DNA of 64,000 nt from Marinilabilia sp. UBA5340. Its GTDB lineage: Bacteria > Bacteroidota > Bacteroidia > Bacteroidales > Marinilabiliaceae. The notes under the pieces are model-generated. The model was not told where the DNA came from and made no database searches. It saw nothing but the letters and a program-made list of their open reading frames with translations. The translations under genes were made by a program, and so were the position numbers. Below are positions 8,048 through 18,900 of this stretch, piece by piece. Where the stretch lies: positions 30,950-94,949 of the forward strand of contig DHQK01000129.1 of the NCBI GenBank assembly GCA_002411085.1. The letters run 5' to 3'. Positions within the stretch are counted from its first letter, which is position 1; every line of letters starts with the position of its first letter.

Positions 8048-9286
8048 ATGGAAAATATAAATTTGATAGACACTTTTTCGGAATTTAAAGAGCTGAAAAA
8101 CATTGACCGTGCTACCATGGTCAGGGTACTCGAAGACTCATTCCGCAGTGTTTTGGTCAAGATTTTCGGAAGCGACGATAATTTTGACGTCATCGTAAAT
8201 ATCGATAAAGGTGATTTTGAGATCTGGCGTAATCGGGAAGTGGTGCCCGATGGAGAAGTGGAAGATCCCAATACTCAGATTTCACTGACCGAGGCGCGTA
8301 AATTTGACGAAGATTATGAAGTGGGAGAAGAAGTTGTGGATGAAGTTGATTTTCATAAGTTCGGACGCCGTGCCATTCTGACTTTGCGACAGAATCTTGC
8401 CGGCCAGATCATGGAGCTGGAAAAGGATCATCTGTATAGTAAATATACTGAAAGAATCGGTGATGTGGTTACCGGAGAGGTTTATCAGATCTGGAAAAGA
8501 GAAATGTTGATCCTGGATGATGAGGGCAATGAGTTGATTTTGCCCCGGGCAGAGCAAATTCCCGGTGACTTTTTCAGAAAAGGTGAAACAGTACGTGCTG
8601 TTGTAATACGAGTGGAAATGAGGAATAACAATCCGTTGATTATTCTTTCACGGACATCTCCTGTTTTCCTCGAACGATTGTTTGAATTTGAAGTTCCGGA
8701 GATATATGACGGTCTGATTACGATCAAGAAAATTGTGCGTGCTCCGGGTGAGCGTGCCAAAGTGGCTGTAGAATCGTATGATGATCGTATTGACCCGGTA
8801 GGTGCCTGTGTTGGAATGAAAGGCTCGCGTATCCATGGCATCGTGCGGGAATTACACAATGAAAACATTGATGTAATTAATTTTACCACCAATACACAGT
8901 TGTTTATTCAACGTGCATTGAATCCGGCCAAAGTGTCGAGTATTAAATTATTTGAAGAAGAGAAACGTGCTGATGTGTATCTTCAGCCAGAGGAAGTGTC
9001 GCTTGCTATAGGAAAAGGCGGCTTAAATATCCGTCTGGCCAGTCAGCTTACCGGTTACGAAATAGATGTATACCGAGAAACAGAGGATGAGGACGAAGAA
9101 GACGTTTCTCTTGATGAATTTTCAGACGAGATTGAAAGCTGGATACTTGATGAACTCAAAGCGATTGGTTGCGACACCGCCAAATCAGTACTTGACTTGA
9201 CTGTGGAGGATCTGACCAAAAGGACAGATCTGGAGGAAGAAACCATTCGGGAGGTAATCAATGTTCTGAAAGCCGAATTTGAATAA
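8048..9286 (+). CDS. nusA: Transcription termination/antitermination factor NusA
   Basis: NusA binds RNA polymerase and nascent RNA and modulates pausing, termination and antitermination. The 412-residue product shows the N-terminal polymerase-binding domain (1-about 130), an S1 domain beginning near GDVVTGEVYQIWK, and KH1 and KH2 domains. These include DPVGACVGMKGSRI and the GxxG loop IGKGGLNIRLASQLTGYEID. A short acidic linker and a C-terminal helix-hairpin-helix-like segment (LKAIGCDTAKSVLDL) follow. The length fits the short NusA of this phylum. The gene lies 69 bases after rimP and 65 before infB; a perfect -7 element downstream suggests infB may also have its own promoter. Confidence 0.97.
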   Translation: MENINLIDTFSEFKELKNIDRATMVRVLEDSFRSVLVKIFGSDDNFDVIVNIDKGDFEIWRNREVVPDGEVEDPNTQISLTEARKFDEDYEVGEEVVDEVDFHKFGRRAILTLRQNLAGQIMELEKDHLYSKYTERIGDVVTGEVYQIWKREMLILDDEGNELILPRAEQIPGDFFRKGETVRAVVIRVEMRNNNPLIILSRTSPVFLERLFEFEVPEIYDGLITIKKIVRAPGERAKVAVESYDDRIDPVGACVGMKGSRIHGIVRELHNENIDVINFTTNTQLFIQRALNPAKVSSIKLFEEEKRADVYLQPEEVSLAIGKGGLNIRLASQLTGYEIDVYRETEDEDEEDVSLDEFSDEIESWILDELKAIGCDTAKSVLDLTVEDLTKRTDLEEETIREVINVLKAEFE

Positions 9287-9292
9287 TTCGCT

Positions 9293-9326
9293 TATCTTTG
9301 TTCGGCAAAGATTTTTAATCTTTTTT
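9293..9326 (+). promoter_or_regulatory. Candidate internal promoter element between nusA and infB
   Basis: TATCTTTG at 9293-9300 is a perfect -7 match, but no TTTG stands 19-20 bases upstream. A weak AT-rich hairpin (AAAGAT/ATCTTT) with a T tail follows at about 9307-9326. The pair could tune infB expression separately from rimP-nusA. Confidence 0.35.
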
Positions 9327-9351
9327 ACCTGTAAAAACGAAAGTCCCTTAT

Positions 9352-12300
9352 ATGGCAGTTGGAAAAAGACTCAGCAAAATAGCAAAAGAATGTAATGTGG
9401 GAATCAGCACTATTGTTGAATTCCTGCATAAAAAAGGATTCCAGATTGAATCCAATCCGAATACCAAAGTTTCGGAGGAGATGGTTGATCTTCTGAGACA
9501 GGAATATCGCTCTGACTTTACCGTGAAACAAGAGTCGGAGAAACTGGTTGAGCGCAAGCAGAAAGGGAAAAAATCGTCTGTCTCTATTGATGACCTGATT
9601 GAAGGGGAAACCTCGGAAGACGAAATGGACATTGAAGAAGAGGAAGTCCCTGTTAAAAAACCGGAAAAGAAAAAAACGGAGGAGCCAGTTGCTGAGGTTT
9701 CAACGCCAAAACACAAAATGGATGTGAAGGTCGTGGGTAAAATCGACCTTGAGAAAAAGAAAAAAGCTGAAGAGGAGGCTAAAGAGCAGCAGGACGAGGT
9801 TCAAAAAACCGGTTCCGAGGCTGTTGAAGAGTCTGTCAAAGCATCAGATAAAACAGATAAATCTTCGCAGGAAGAAAAGAAGACTGAAGAGAAGGAACCT
9901 GAAGCAAATCAACCTAAGAAGGATGATTCGAAAAAGGAAACTCCCGATCAAAAAGTAGACATTCCGGTGGAGGTAGAGAAACCAGACAAAGACTTGAAAG
10001 TGGTTGGAAAAATTGACCTTGAGGAAAAACCGGAAACTTCCCCGAAGAAAGAAGCCAAGGCTGAAGAACCCCGCAAGGAGCAAAAGCCCGCATCTCAGGA
10101 TAAAAAATCATCTGAGGTGAATGCGGAAGCTAAAAAAGAGAAAGCTCCTGAAAAGAAAGCGGAAGAAAAACAAGTACCTGAAACAAAGGCTCCTGAAACG
10201 GCTAAGCCTGAAGCCGAAGGTAAAGAAGAGAAAAAGGATCCTGATAGTTTTATGCCTACCAAGGTGAAAAAGCTGTCCGGCCCTACTGTGGTTGGAAAGA
10301 TAGATCTTCCTGCCAATGCGCGTAGCAATGACAACAATCGTGAAGAGCTTCGTAAAAAGAAAAAGAAAAGAAAGCGCATTCGTAAAGAGAAGGAACGCGT
10401 AAACATCAACGAAAAGCAGCAACAACAAAATGCTGCTAACGGAGGAAAAGCTACCCCGGAGAAAAAAGAGAAACGGAAAAAGACCAAGGCTAAAAAGCGT
10501 CCTGCACGTCCCGAAGTGAGTGAAGAGGATGTTCAAAAGCAAATAAAAGAAACGCTGGCCAGACTAACCTCTAAAGGAAAGTCTAAAGCATCCCGTCACC
10601 GTCGCGATAAGCGCGATGCAGCTGCCCAGAAGGAGCAGGACGAGATGGAAAGATTGTCGGAAGAGAGCAAGGTGCTTAAAGTTACTGAGTTCCTGACAGC
10701 GAATGATCTTGCCAATATGATGGACGTTCAGGTGACACAAATTATCTCTACCTGTATGAGTCTTGGCTTGTTTGTTTCGATAAACCAGCGTCTTGATGCG
10801 GAAACCATTACGTTGGTAGCCGAGGAATATGGCTATAATGTGGAATTCATTAGTGTGGATGCTGCAGAATCAATCGAAGAGGAAGAGGACAAACCAGAGG
10901 ATATGAAAGCCCGTCCACCTATTATTACGGTAATGGGACACGTTGACCATGGTAAAACATCTTTGCTTGACCATATTCGTAAAGCCAATGTAATTGCCGG
11001 TGAGGCAGGAGGTATTACCCAGCATATTGGTGCATATAACGTAGAGCTGGCCGACGGTCGTGAAATAACTTTCCTGGATACACCAGGTCACGAAGCCTTT
11101 ACCGCTATGCGTGCAAGGGGTGCCCAGGTAACTGATATTGCTATCATCATTGTGGCAGCCGATGACAATGTGATGCCCCAGACAATTGAGGCCATCAACC
11201 ATGCCTCTGCTGCGGGCGTACCGATCGTTTTTGCCATCAACAAAATTGATAAACCCAATGCCAATCCTGACAGGGTGAAAGAGGAACTGGCCAATATGAA
11301 TTACCTCGTTGAAGAATGGGGTGGAAAATACCAGTCGCAGGATATTAGTGCCAAAAATGGAATCAACATTGAACAATTGCTGGAGAAGGTATTGCTTGAG
11401 GCTGATTTATTGGAACTAAAAGCCAATCCAGATAAACCTGCTGTAGGTTCGGTGATTGAATCTACACTGGATCGTGGTCGTGGTTATGTGGCAACACTGC
11501 TGGTAACTGCCGGAACTCTTCGTACCGGAGATCTGATTCTTTCGGGACAGTATTATGGACACGTGAAGGCCATGTTCAATGAGCGAAATCAGAACATTGA
11601 AGAGGCAGGGCCTTCTGAACCAGTATTGGTTCTTGGCTTGAATGGTGCCCCACAGGCCGGTGAGAAATTCCATGTAATGGAGAATGAAAAGGAAGCCAAG
11701 GATATTGCAACCAAGCGTTCTCAATTGCAAAGGGAGCAGGGACTGCGAACCCAGAAGCATATTACACTGGATGAGATTGGTCGTCGTATTGCCATTGGAA
11801 ACTTCCAGGAGTTAAATCTGGTGGTGAAAGGGGACGTGGATGGATCCATTGAAGCGCTTGCCGACTCTCTGATCAAACTCTCTACTGAGGAGATTCAGGT
11901 GAATGTAATCCACAAGGCTGTTGGTCAGATTTCCGAGTCAGATATTATGCTGGCAGCTGCCTCCAATGCCATCGTGATCGGATTCCAGGTGCGTCCTTCA
12001 CTGGCTGCACGTCGACTGGCAGAAAAAGAGGAGATCGATATTCGTCTTTACTCTATTATCTATGACGCCATTGAAGAGATTACTTCTGCCATGGAAGGAA
12101 TGCTTTCTCCCGAGATCAAGGAGCAGATTACTGCCACTGTTGAAATCAGGGATGTCTTTAAGATTTCGAAGGTGGGAACAGTCGCCGGTTGTATGGTGAA
12201 AGAAGGAAAAGTTAAACGTAGCTCTAAGATTCGCGTGATTCGAGATGGTATTGTGATCTACACCGGAGAACTGGGATCTCTGAAGCGTTTTAAAGATGAT

Positions 12301-12417
12301 GTCAAAGAAGTTGCTTCAGGTTACGAATGTGGATTGAATATTAAGAATTTCAATGATATTAAAGTGGGAGACATTGTAGAAGCCTTCGAAGAGGTTGAAG
12401 TTTCCAGAACGCTTTAG
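9352..12417 (+). CDS. infB: Translation initiation factor IF-2
   Basis: IF-2 is the GTPase that brings initiator tRNA to the 30S subunit and promotes subunit joining. The protein has 1021 residues, long for the family because residues about 55-420 form a Lys/Glu-rich, probably disordered linker. The N-terminus ([13 protein letters not shown]) is the IF2_N domain. A second one lies after the linker, with the phrase [16 protein letters not shown]. The G domain starts at residue 529 with [20 protein letters not shown] and NKID follow, then domains II-IV. The linker holds three copies of VVGKIDL at about residues 127, 217 and 313. Third gene of the rimP operon, ended by a strong terminator. Confidence 0.98.
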   Translation: MAVGKRLSKIAKECNVGISTIVEFLHKKGFQIESNPNTKVSEEMVDLLRQEYRSDFTVKQESEKLVERKQKGKKSSVSIDDLIEGETSEDEMDIEEEEVPVKKPEKKKTEEPVAEVSTPKHKMDVKVVGKIDLEKKKKAEEEAKEQQDEVQKTGSEAVEESVKASDKTDKSSQEEKKTEEKEPEANQPKKDDSKKETPDQKVDIPVEVEKPDKDLKVVGKIDLEEKPETSPKKEAKAEEPRKEQKPASQDKKSSEVNAEAKKEKAPEKKAEEKQVPETKAPETAKPEAEGKEEKKDPDSFMPTKVKKLSGPTVVGKIDLPANARSNDNNREELRKKKKKRKRIRKEKERVNINEKQQQQNAANGGKATPEKKEKRKKTKAKKRPARPEVSEEDVQKQIKETLARLTSKGKSKASRHRRDKRDAAAQKEQDEMERLSEESKVLKVTEFLTANDLANMMDVQVTQIISTCMSLGLFVSINQRLDAETITLVAEEYGYNVEFISVDAAESIEEEEDKPEDMKARPPIITVMGHVDHGKTSLLDHIRKANVIAGEAGGITQHIGAYNVELADGREITFLDTPGHEAFTAMRARGAQVTDIAIIIVAADDNVMPQTIEAINHASAAGVPIVFAINKIDKPNANPDRVKEELANMNYLVEEWGGKYQSQDISAKNGINIEQLLEKVLLEADLLELKANPDKPAVGSVIESTLDRGRGYVATLLVTAGTLRTGDLILSGQYYGHVKAMFNERNQNIEEAGPSEPVLVLGLNGAPQAGEKFHVMENEKEAKDIATKRSQLQREQGLRTQKHITLDEIGRRIAIGNFQELNLVVKGDVDGSIEALADSLIKLSTEEIQVNVIHKAVGQISESDIMLAAASNAIVIGFQVRPSLAARRLAEKEEIDIRLYSIIYDAIEEITSAMEGMLSPEIKEQITATVEIRDVFKISKVGTVAGCMVKEGKVKRSSKIRVIRDGIVIYTGELGSLKRFKDDVKEVASGYECGLNIKNFNDIKVGDIVEAFEEVEVSRTL

Positions 12418-12438
12418 TACCACAGATATAAAATCAAC

Positions 12439-12473
12439 AAAAAAGGCGATCGAATTTCGGTCGCCTTTTTTTG
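12439..12473. terminator. Bidirectional terminator between infB and gcvH
   Basis: AAAAAAGGCGA (12439-12449) pairs with TCGCCTTTTTT (12461-12471). An inner CGA/TCG pairing extends the stem, which is followed by more T on the plus strand; the A run gives a T tract on the minus strand. It serves the convergent infB and gcvH. Confidence 0.9.
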
Positions 12474-12488
12474 TTAACTTTCAGTGTC

Positions 12489-12866
12489 TTATTCAATGAG
12501 CTTTTTGTAGTCGCTGGCAGATAAAAGATCCTCTGCCTGGTCGGGGTCGGCCATTTCAATTTTGACCATCCAGCCTCCTTCGTAAGGTTCTTTGTTAACC
12601 AGTTCAGGCTGGTTCTCCAGCTCTTCGTTTACCTCAATGATTTTCCCGGCAACAGGCATGTAAAGGTCAGATACAGTTTTTACGGCTTCGATGGTTCCGA
12701 ATACCTCTTCTTTTTCCAGGTCTTCATCTTCGGTTTCGATTTCGACAAAAACAATGTCTCCCAATTCGCTCTGTGCAAAGTCTGTAATTCCCACAATGGC
12801 CACGCCGCCGTCAATTTTGACCCACTCGTGGTCTTTGGTGAATTTTAGGTTTTCCGGTATGTTCAT
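12489..12866 (-). CDS. gcvH: Glycine cleavage system H protein
   Basis: GcvH is the lipoylated carrier that shuttles the aminomethyl group between the P, T and L proteins of glycine cleavage. The 125-residue protein matches the family length. The lipoyl lysine is K63 in GTIEAVKTVSDLYMP, and the conserved start FTKDHEWVK is present. The other glycine cleavage genes are not in the window. It lies downstream of sprA on the same strand with a gap of 117 bases. The sprA-gcvH-ruvA neighbourhood is shared with other Bacteroidota (from memory) and is probably chance synteny rather than shared function. Confidence 0.96.
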   Translation of the reverse strand: MNIPENLKFTKDHEWVKIDGGVAIVGITDFAQSELGDIVFVEIETEDEDLEKEEVFGTIEAVKTVSDLYMPVAGKIIEVNEELENQPELVNKEPYEGGWMVKIEMADPDQAEDLLSASDYKKLIE

Positions 12867-12983
12867 AACTTTTTGTTGATTTATGGATTCAATTTCAAAA
12901 TTAGATATTTTTTTAGGAATTATCTAACAGAATGGTTGCATATATTTAACCTCAAATAGTAGATGATGGTTTCCCTGCTGAGC

Positions 12984-15900
12984 TTACTGAGCCAGAGAGA
13001 AACGGAAACTGACACCCACATTGGTGTTGTAAGTAGGGTAGGAAGATGAGATATAAGGATTGTTTACCTGTCTATCGTAGAACAATTGTACATTGAACCG
13101 ATCACTCAGCACGTAGTCAGCAGTGATTTTTAGGGTGGTGATTTTTTGACCTGCCGTCATTTGGTTGGAGGCTTCCTGGATTTTTCGAATGATAGAAAAA
13201 CTCTCGCGCATAGAAATGTCTGCTCTGAGGTTAAGGTCTGAGGATACTTTTGTTTGGTTACCTGAATTGCCGAGGATCATGTCCATTTTATCAAAGCGGT
13301 AGCCAATTCCAATAACCCATTCGTTATTGTAATTCTCTATCAACTGATTGTTATTAAGACTCAGATTGAGAATTCTCCCTTTTTTGTATTCTGCTCTTGT
13401 ACTGAAATTTCCGGGCCAGGTGATGTTGAACTGTAAAAATGGTGCGAATTGTTCGGTGATGGTCACTCCGCTGATCAGATATTTAGCCAGGAAATTGTCC
13501 TGTGCATCCCTGACAAAACTTAAGCCATCACCATTTTCTTCCCATTCCAGATTTGTCTGGTAGTTTCCAATGGAATAGGTGGAGGTATAGGCATGGCTGA
13601 TATCAAATGATTTTACAATTTTTTTAAAGAAATCTATTTTGGACAGACCACTGTAATTGATGCGCCAGTTGGGTTTGATATACGCCAGGGATGGAAAAGT
13701 TTCCAGGAATATGTTGTTGGCACTTTTGCCCGAGTAGGCTGCCAGAAAAGCCGGGATCAACACCTCTCTGGAGGTGAGGTTGTAGCCATCCACTCCGGAT
13801 TCCACGTTATGTCCTCGTTCAGGATAGCCGTTTGGATTGTAAGGCAGTCCGGCAATATTGTTGTTTTGGTAGTATTCTGTTTCGGGGTAAACTGAACCTG
13901 ATCGTTCATTGCCCAATCGTCTGGCTATAATATTTCTGTTTTCCAGAAACTGTTCGTATGCCGGCGAGCTGTAATCTCCTTTTTTATCCACTTTGTCGAA
14001 TGCCGTAGCCAGCGTGTTAAAACTCATGGAGAAACTGCCGGATTCCATTGTGTTAAAAACACCTCGGAACTGGTCGCCATTAAAAAGATAATACTCGTTC
14101 ATATTGTTCGAGTATCGTCGGTTTGCTGTAACATCAATGCGCAAATCTTTAATGGGCTCAATGGTGGCCCGGATGTTCAGATCCTGCGTTTGTGTCATGA
14201 TGTAGGGGCTGTTCAGTGTGCTGTCGGTCGTCAACCAGTTGTTCTCCACAGCTTTCATTGCAAAATCCCGATCCTGAAATCCGATCAGGAAGGGTAATCC
14301 CGGAGCATTTACTCCCCGAACATCCTGATTGCCTAAAAATCCAGGTTCCGGCAGATATCCGGGCAGGGTGGTTCCATTGTTCGAGGAGTAAGAGATTGAT
14401 AAGTTTTTGATGCCTGTGGCCAGTTTAAGCACATTGTCGGTCACGATCCTGATGGGGGAAGTAGAGGTTTTTCGTTGACCGGTAATCAGGGTGCGGGCAT
14501 TTGAAATGTCCCGTGATGCCGTAAAACTTATTTTGTTGTTGTCAATGATACTGGTTTGTCCTTGTACCGGGCGACCGTTGCTGTCGAAGATGCGTACCTG
14601 CACATCCCGGGTGTTGAGTTTATGCTCAATTTCTATGGGGGTTCCTTTTTCAATGTTCAGGCTGTGACTGGTATATCTCAGTTGTTGGGTTCCTCCGGAC
14701 CTCTGCTGAGGGCGTGAAAGGTTTCTGAGATAATCCACTTTGTTGTAAAGTCCTGTAAAATTAAGCTGAGTATTGGCCTGAATGGTATTGCTGTTGCGAA
14801 TGGTATTTCCCCATTCGTATTCGTCTTCTGTGATGGGGCCCTGTTGCCAGTTGAACTGAGCTCCGTAGTTCAGATTGGCCGATGTCCAGTCGAGCAGCGG
14901 CAATTTATTGATGGGGAGTCTGTAGCTGGCATTAATGTTGTGCTGATAGTTGGTGGTGCGGCCATAAGAAAGGATATTGCGCATCACCGAATCTTTCCAT
15001 ACTTCATATTCATCCCGGTACCGGTCTTTGTTTACTACACCTGTAGGTTCATCAATGCGTGCATTGGTAGTCGTTCGAAAATCCACTTTCAGCGATCGCG
15101 TGAGGTTATAGGTCATTTCGAAATACCTGTTCCAGTTGAAATCTTTGCGTACCGACACAGGAATTTTAAAGGAGGGATTGTTTACATTTCTGAGCTGAGA
15201 CTCGGAGTAATCCCGAAGTAGCTCCCAGCGGTAATTGATCTGACTGGGCAAAAGGTAGAAGTTAAAGTCCCTGATAAGTTTAAGTCCATTGCCTTTTACT
15301 CCTTTGAAGGGCTCTACGATTTTTGGTTGACTGGAATAATTGTAAGCCAGAATACCACGGTAAGTTTTGTCTATTTTGTATTCCGTATTGACATCCTTGT
15401 GCTCCGATTCATTGTATGAGTAGGTAGCACTGAGGTTGGAAATATCGTAAATCTTTGGTTGGGTATCTTTGGGTTTCAATCTTACGTTGGTGAAGTTGAT
15501 ACTTTTGCGGCTTGTGCGGTCTTGAGAAAGCTCCTTAATACTGTCTCGTTCAGCTTTGGACGAGGCATTGTCCAGGGCCTGCTCCATGGTGATGTCCGGA
15601 TCAAGCGGATTGTATTCGGGTGTAGCGACCTGTTCACTGACGCTTACATACATAGGGGCTGAAAGTCTGGATTCAGGGCCCAGCAGTTTTCCCAATTCCA
15701 GATTGGTCGCAATGTCGTACTGATAATAATCCTCCTGGCTCCGTTCATTGACACTCTGTTCAATACTTCCGAAACCGATGGTGTTGACCTTCCCTGCCAT
15801 AGAGACACTACCCAGATCGGCCAGTTTTACATTTACTCTGGCATTGGCAGCCCAACCGCCTTCTTCATCAAAGTCAGAAAGACGCAATTCGTTGAACCAC

Positions 15901-18900
15901 ACCTCGGTGGTTTTCATATCAATGGTGTTGTTGCGAATGCCGATCATGATCGATCTTACATTGGCCAGACTCGGGTTACCTTTTATTCCTACGTGGTTGT
16001 TGGGATTATCCGGGTCGGCACGGTAAAATTTTTCATTAATGGATACTTCTGCTTCGCCCGATCGCAATGCATCATTTCGATTCAGTTTTATTTCCTGAAG
16101 CAGTTCTATTGGGAAATCAATCCGGTTTTCCTCGGGCCAAACAATATATCGGTCACTGGTGGAGTTATTGCTATAGGTTCCGGCAGGCGTTAGTTTCAGG
16201 GGAACTTCATATTCATAGTAATTGTTCTTGAAGTCCGTTCCCAGACGGATGAAAGCAACAATGTCATCATCTTCCAGGGCATAACCGGAAACCTCCTCGG
16301 CATGTACTTCCATTTTGATACGCCGGTATTGGCGCATATCCATGTTGAGCGTTTTGTATACCGCACGGGCATCTCTTCCAGGTAGCTCGCTGGCTTTTAG
16401 GACAATGGATTGTTCATTGAGTTGTCTGATCTGCGGATTCCCGGGATCAATAACCCTGTCAATGCCCGGAGGCAGTACATAATTAACAGGTTTGCGGGTT
16501 CCGTTTTCTTCAATGTTGACGGTTGCAACCTCGAATTGGGTGTTGGGTGAGGGTGCTACCATATCATCTATTTCAAAAAGGTCGTCAGAGTATTTTCTCC
16601 ATTCTGAACGTACCAGATCCATCGTAGCAAAACGCAGAATAACCGTGTCTGTGAAATTGCGCATAAACATTCGCATGAAACGAACCGAACTTAGATCACT
16701 CAGTTCACCAATGGTGGTGTCAGGTTCATTGACGGGTACCTTGAATTGATACCATTTCACTGAACTTGTCTCGCCGTTGGCCAGGGTCACGTTGGATTCA
16801 ATTTCATCTGTGATAAAGTTTTGCCCCACATTCATGTCTTCAGGTCGCAAACTGATGCGGTACTGGAAATAACTCTCCGTTTCACTAAGAGTGTTGTCTC
16901 TGTTGATGTCTTCACCATCGGGTAGTGTAGTCGCAGCCGTACTGTAGCTTTCATTCGAATATTCCGAGGGGATAGAGTTTCCTTCGGGATTGTTGAAATT
17001 CTTGTACCGGTCGAGGATACCTGTTTCCTGCTGATCGTAATCACTGCCGCGATGATAATGGTAGTCATCTGCGGCCGGGTCATCCATAATGTTTTGATAG
17101 GCTTCTTCAGTGAGCTGTCCTGATCCGTAGAGGTTATCAATCAGGTTGATGAATGGGTGTGGACTGTTGCGGTAAAATTCACGTTCGGTGGCCGAATTCA
17201 TTCCGTTGAGTCCTACGTCCTGACTGTATCTGGTGGCCGGATCGTTGCTGAAAGCGTTGACCAGACTTTGTTTGGTGGGAACATATCCCCATACAGTGCT
17301 GTCCACATCAAAAGGATCTTCGGGGCCGGGCAGACCTTGTTCGAAATGCTTTCTGGAATCCCGCAGAATATCTTCCGAGATGTTACCCAGGTTGATGTAG
17401 AAATCACCTCCCTGCTCGGGTCCGTCCTTGTATACAAAAGGATCCATCACCCAAAATTCGATGTACTCTACGTTGGCTGATTCAAAATCGCTTTGCTGAA
17501 TCTCCCGCATGATACCTCCCCATCGCTGGTCGGGGTTTTCCAGTTTTCCGTCCCGCGTCAGATTGTCGTCAAAGTTGTATGGTCCCCGCTCGTCGGGATA
17601 ATAGGCGAGGTTGAGTACAGGAATATTGGTGGGTTCGCCATACGCACTTTCACGGTATGGGAAAATTTCTTTTTCATAGATCTCTCTCACAAAATGACTG
17701 GATTGCTGGTCAGAATTTTGGCGCAGGTGTCCGGGAGTGAGATTGTTGTTTCTCAAAAACAACGGGTCAATAACATACCAGGCCAGCTTTGCTCTGTTGA
17801 ATCCGTAGGAAAGATCGTTGATATTGCCTGCCTCTGGGAACATGTCCGGTTGGCCCTGTGGAGTGCTGGCCAGTTTCCATGCCGTCCAGTTCTTGATGTC
17901 AATGGGGATTTCGCTGCCTTCGAAATCATCAATGTAGGAAGTTCCTTCTTTGTCGATGACATTGGGATGGCCTGGAATAAGCTGTGCAAATTCTCCTTCG
18001 AAAGAGATGGATGAAGGAGTGGTGGTTTCCACCAGCGGCAACTTGTCAATTAGCGAGGTTAATCCGTTGGATTCTGTGTAGTAAGAGGTGTTGAGGCCCC
18101 AGATAGTGTTAGCAATAGGCTCATCTCCGAAGGTTACCTTTTGCGTGAGAGGTCGTTCGCGCAGGTGCATCAGCGTACCGCCCACATTAAAGTCATTGTT
18201 AAACTGGTAGTTGAGGTGAGTTCCCAGGAGTGTTTTGGTTTGAAGATTGAACATCTCCTGGCTCTCCAATGAAACCTGTATGGGAGTTCCTGATTCCAGC
18301 AGCCCTTCGTTGAGGATGCGGATGCGGCCGGTGGTGTAATCGACGGAGTAGTCCTGATTTTCGGTCAATTTTATACCTCCGGCAGTAACAACTACCGACC
18401 CTTCGGGAATATTAAAGGCATTGAGCGATATTTCGCTGCTTACTGATGATTTGTAAGTCCCTTTGAGTTTGAATTTATTCTTTTCGGCAAACTGCGATGC
18501 ATTGGTGAGTGTTGAGTCGTACAGGGCATTGAAAACATATTTGTCAATGAGTGCCTGATTTCCGGAGAGTTGCTCTTCCAAGTGTTGCCCAAATGGTTCT
18601 ACCACGGGAAAAACGACCCGTCCCTGATCAGCCAGAATGGTATACCCGGGCACGTAGTCAAAGGTGCCATCGGGATAGGGTTCCTGATTGCTGTCGAGCC
18701 GATCCAGATTCATGATGCTGATAAACAGTTCACCGTTAATCCCTCCTTCCTCAGGAGTAAGGCCTTCTGGAAAGTAATTGATGAAAGATCCTTTGGAATC
18801 GTCCAGATAAACCACATCCATGATGAAATCTTCCGGACTAACCTGATAAGCCCCAATGGCATAAATGTTTTTCATCATCAGATCCCATGTTTTTACGCTG

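Noticed and set aside
9844..10542. Several minus-strand frames in the IF-2 linker
   Set aside because: They are the Phe/Leu/Ser-rich complement of the Lys/Glu-rich infB linker.
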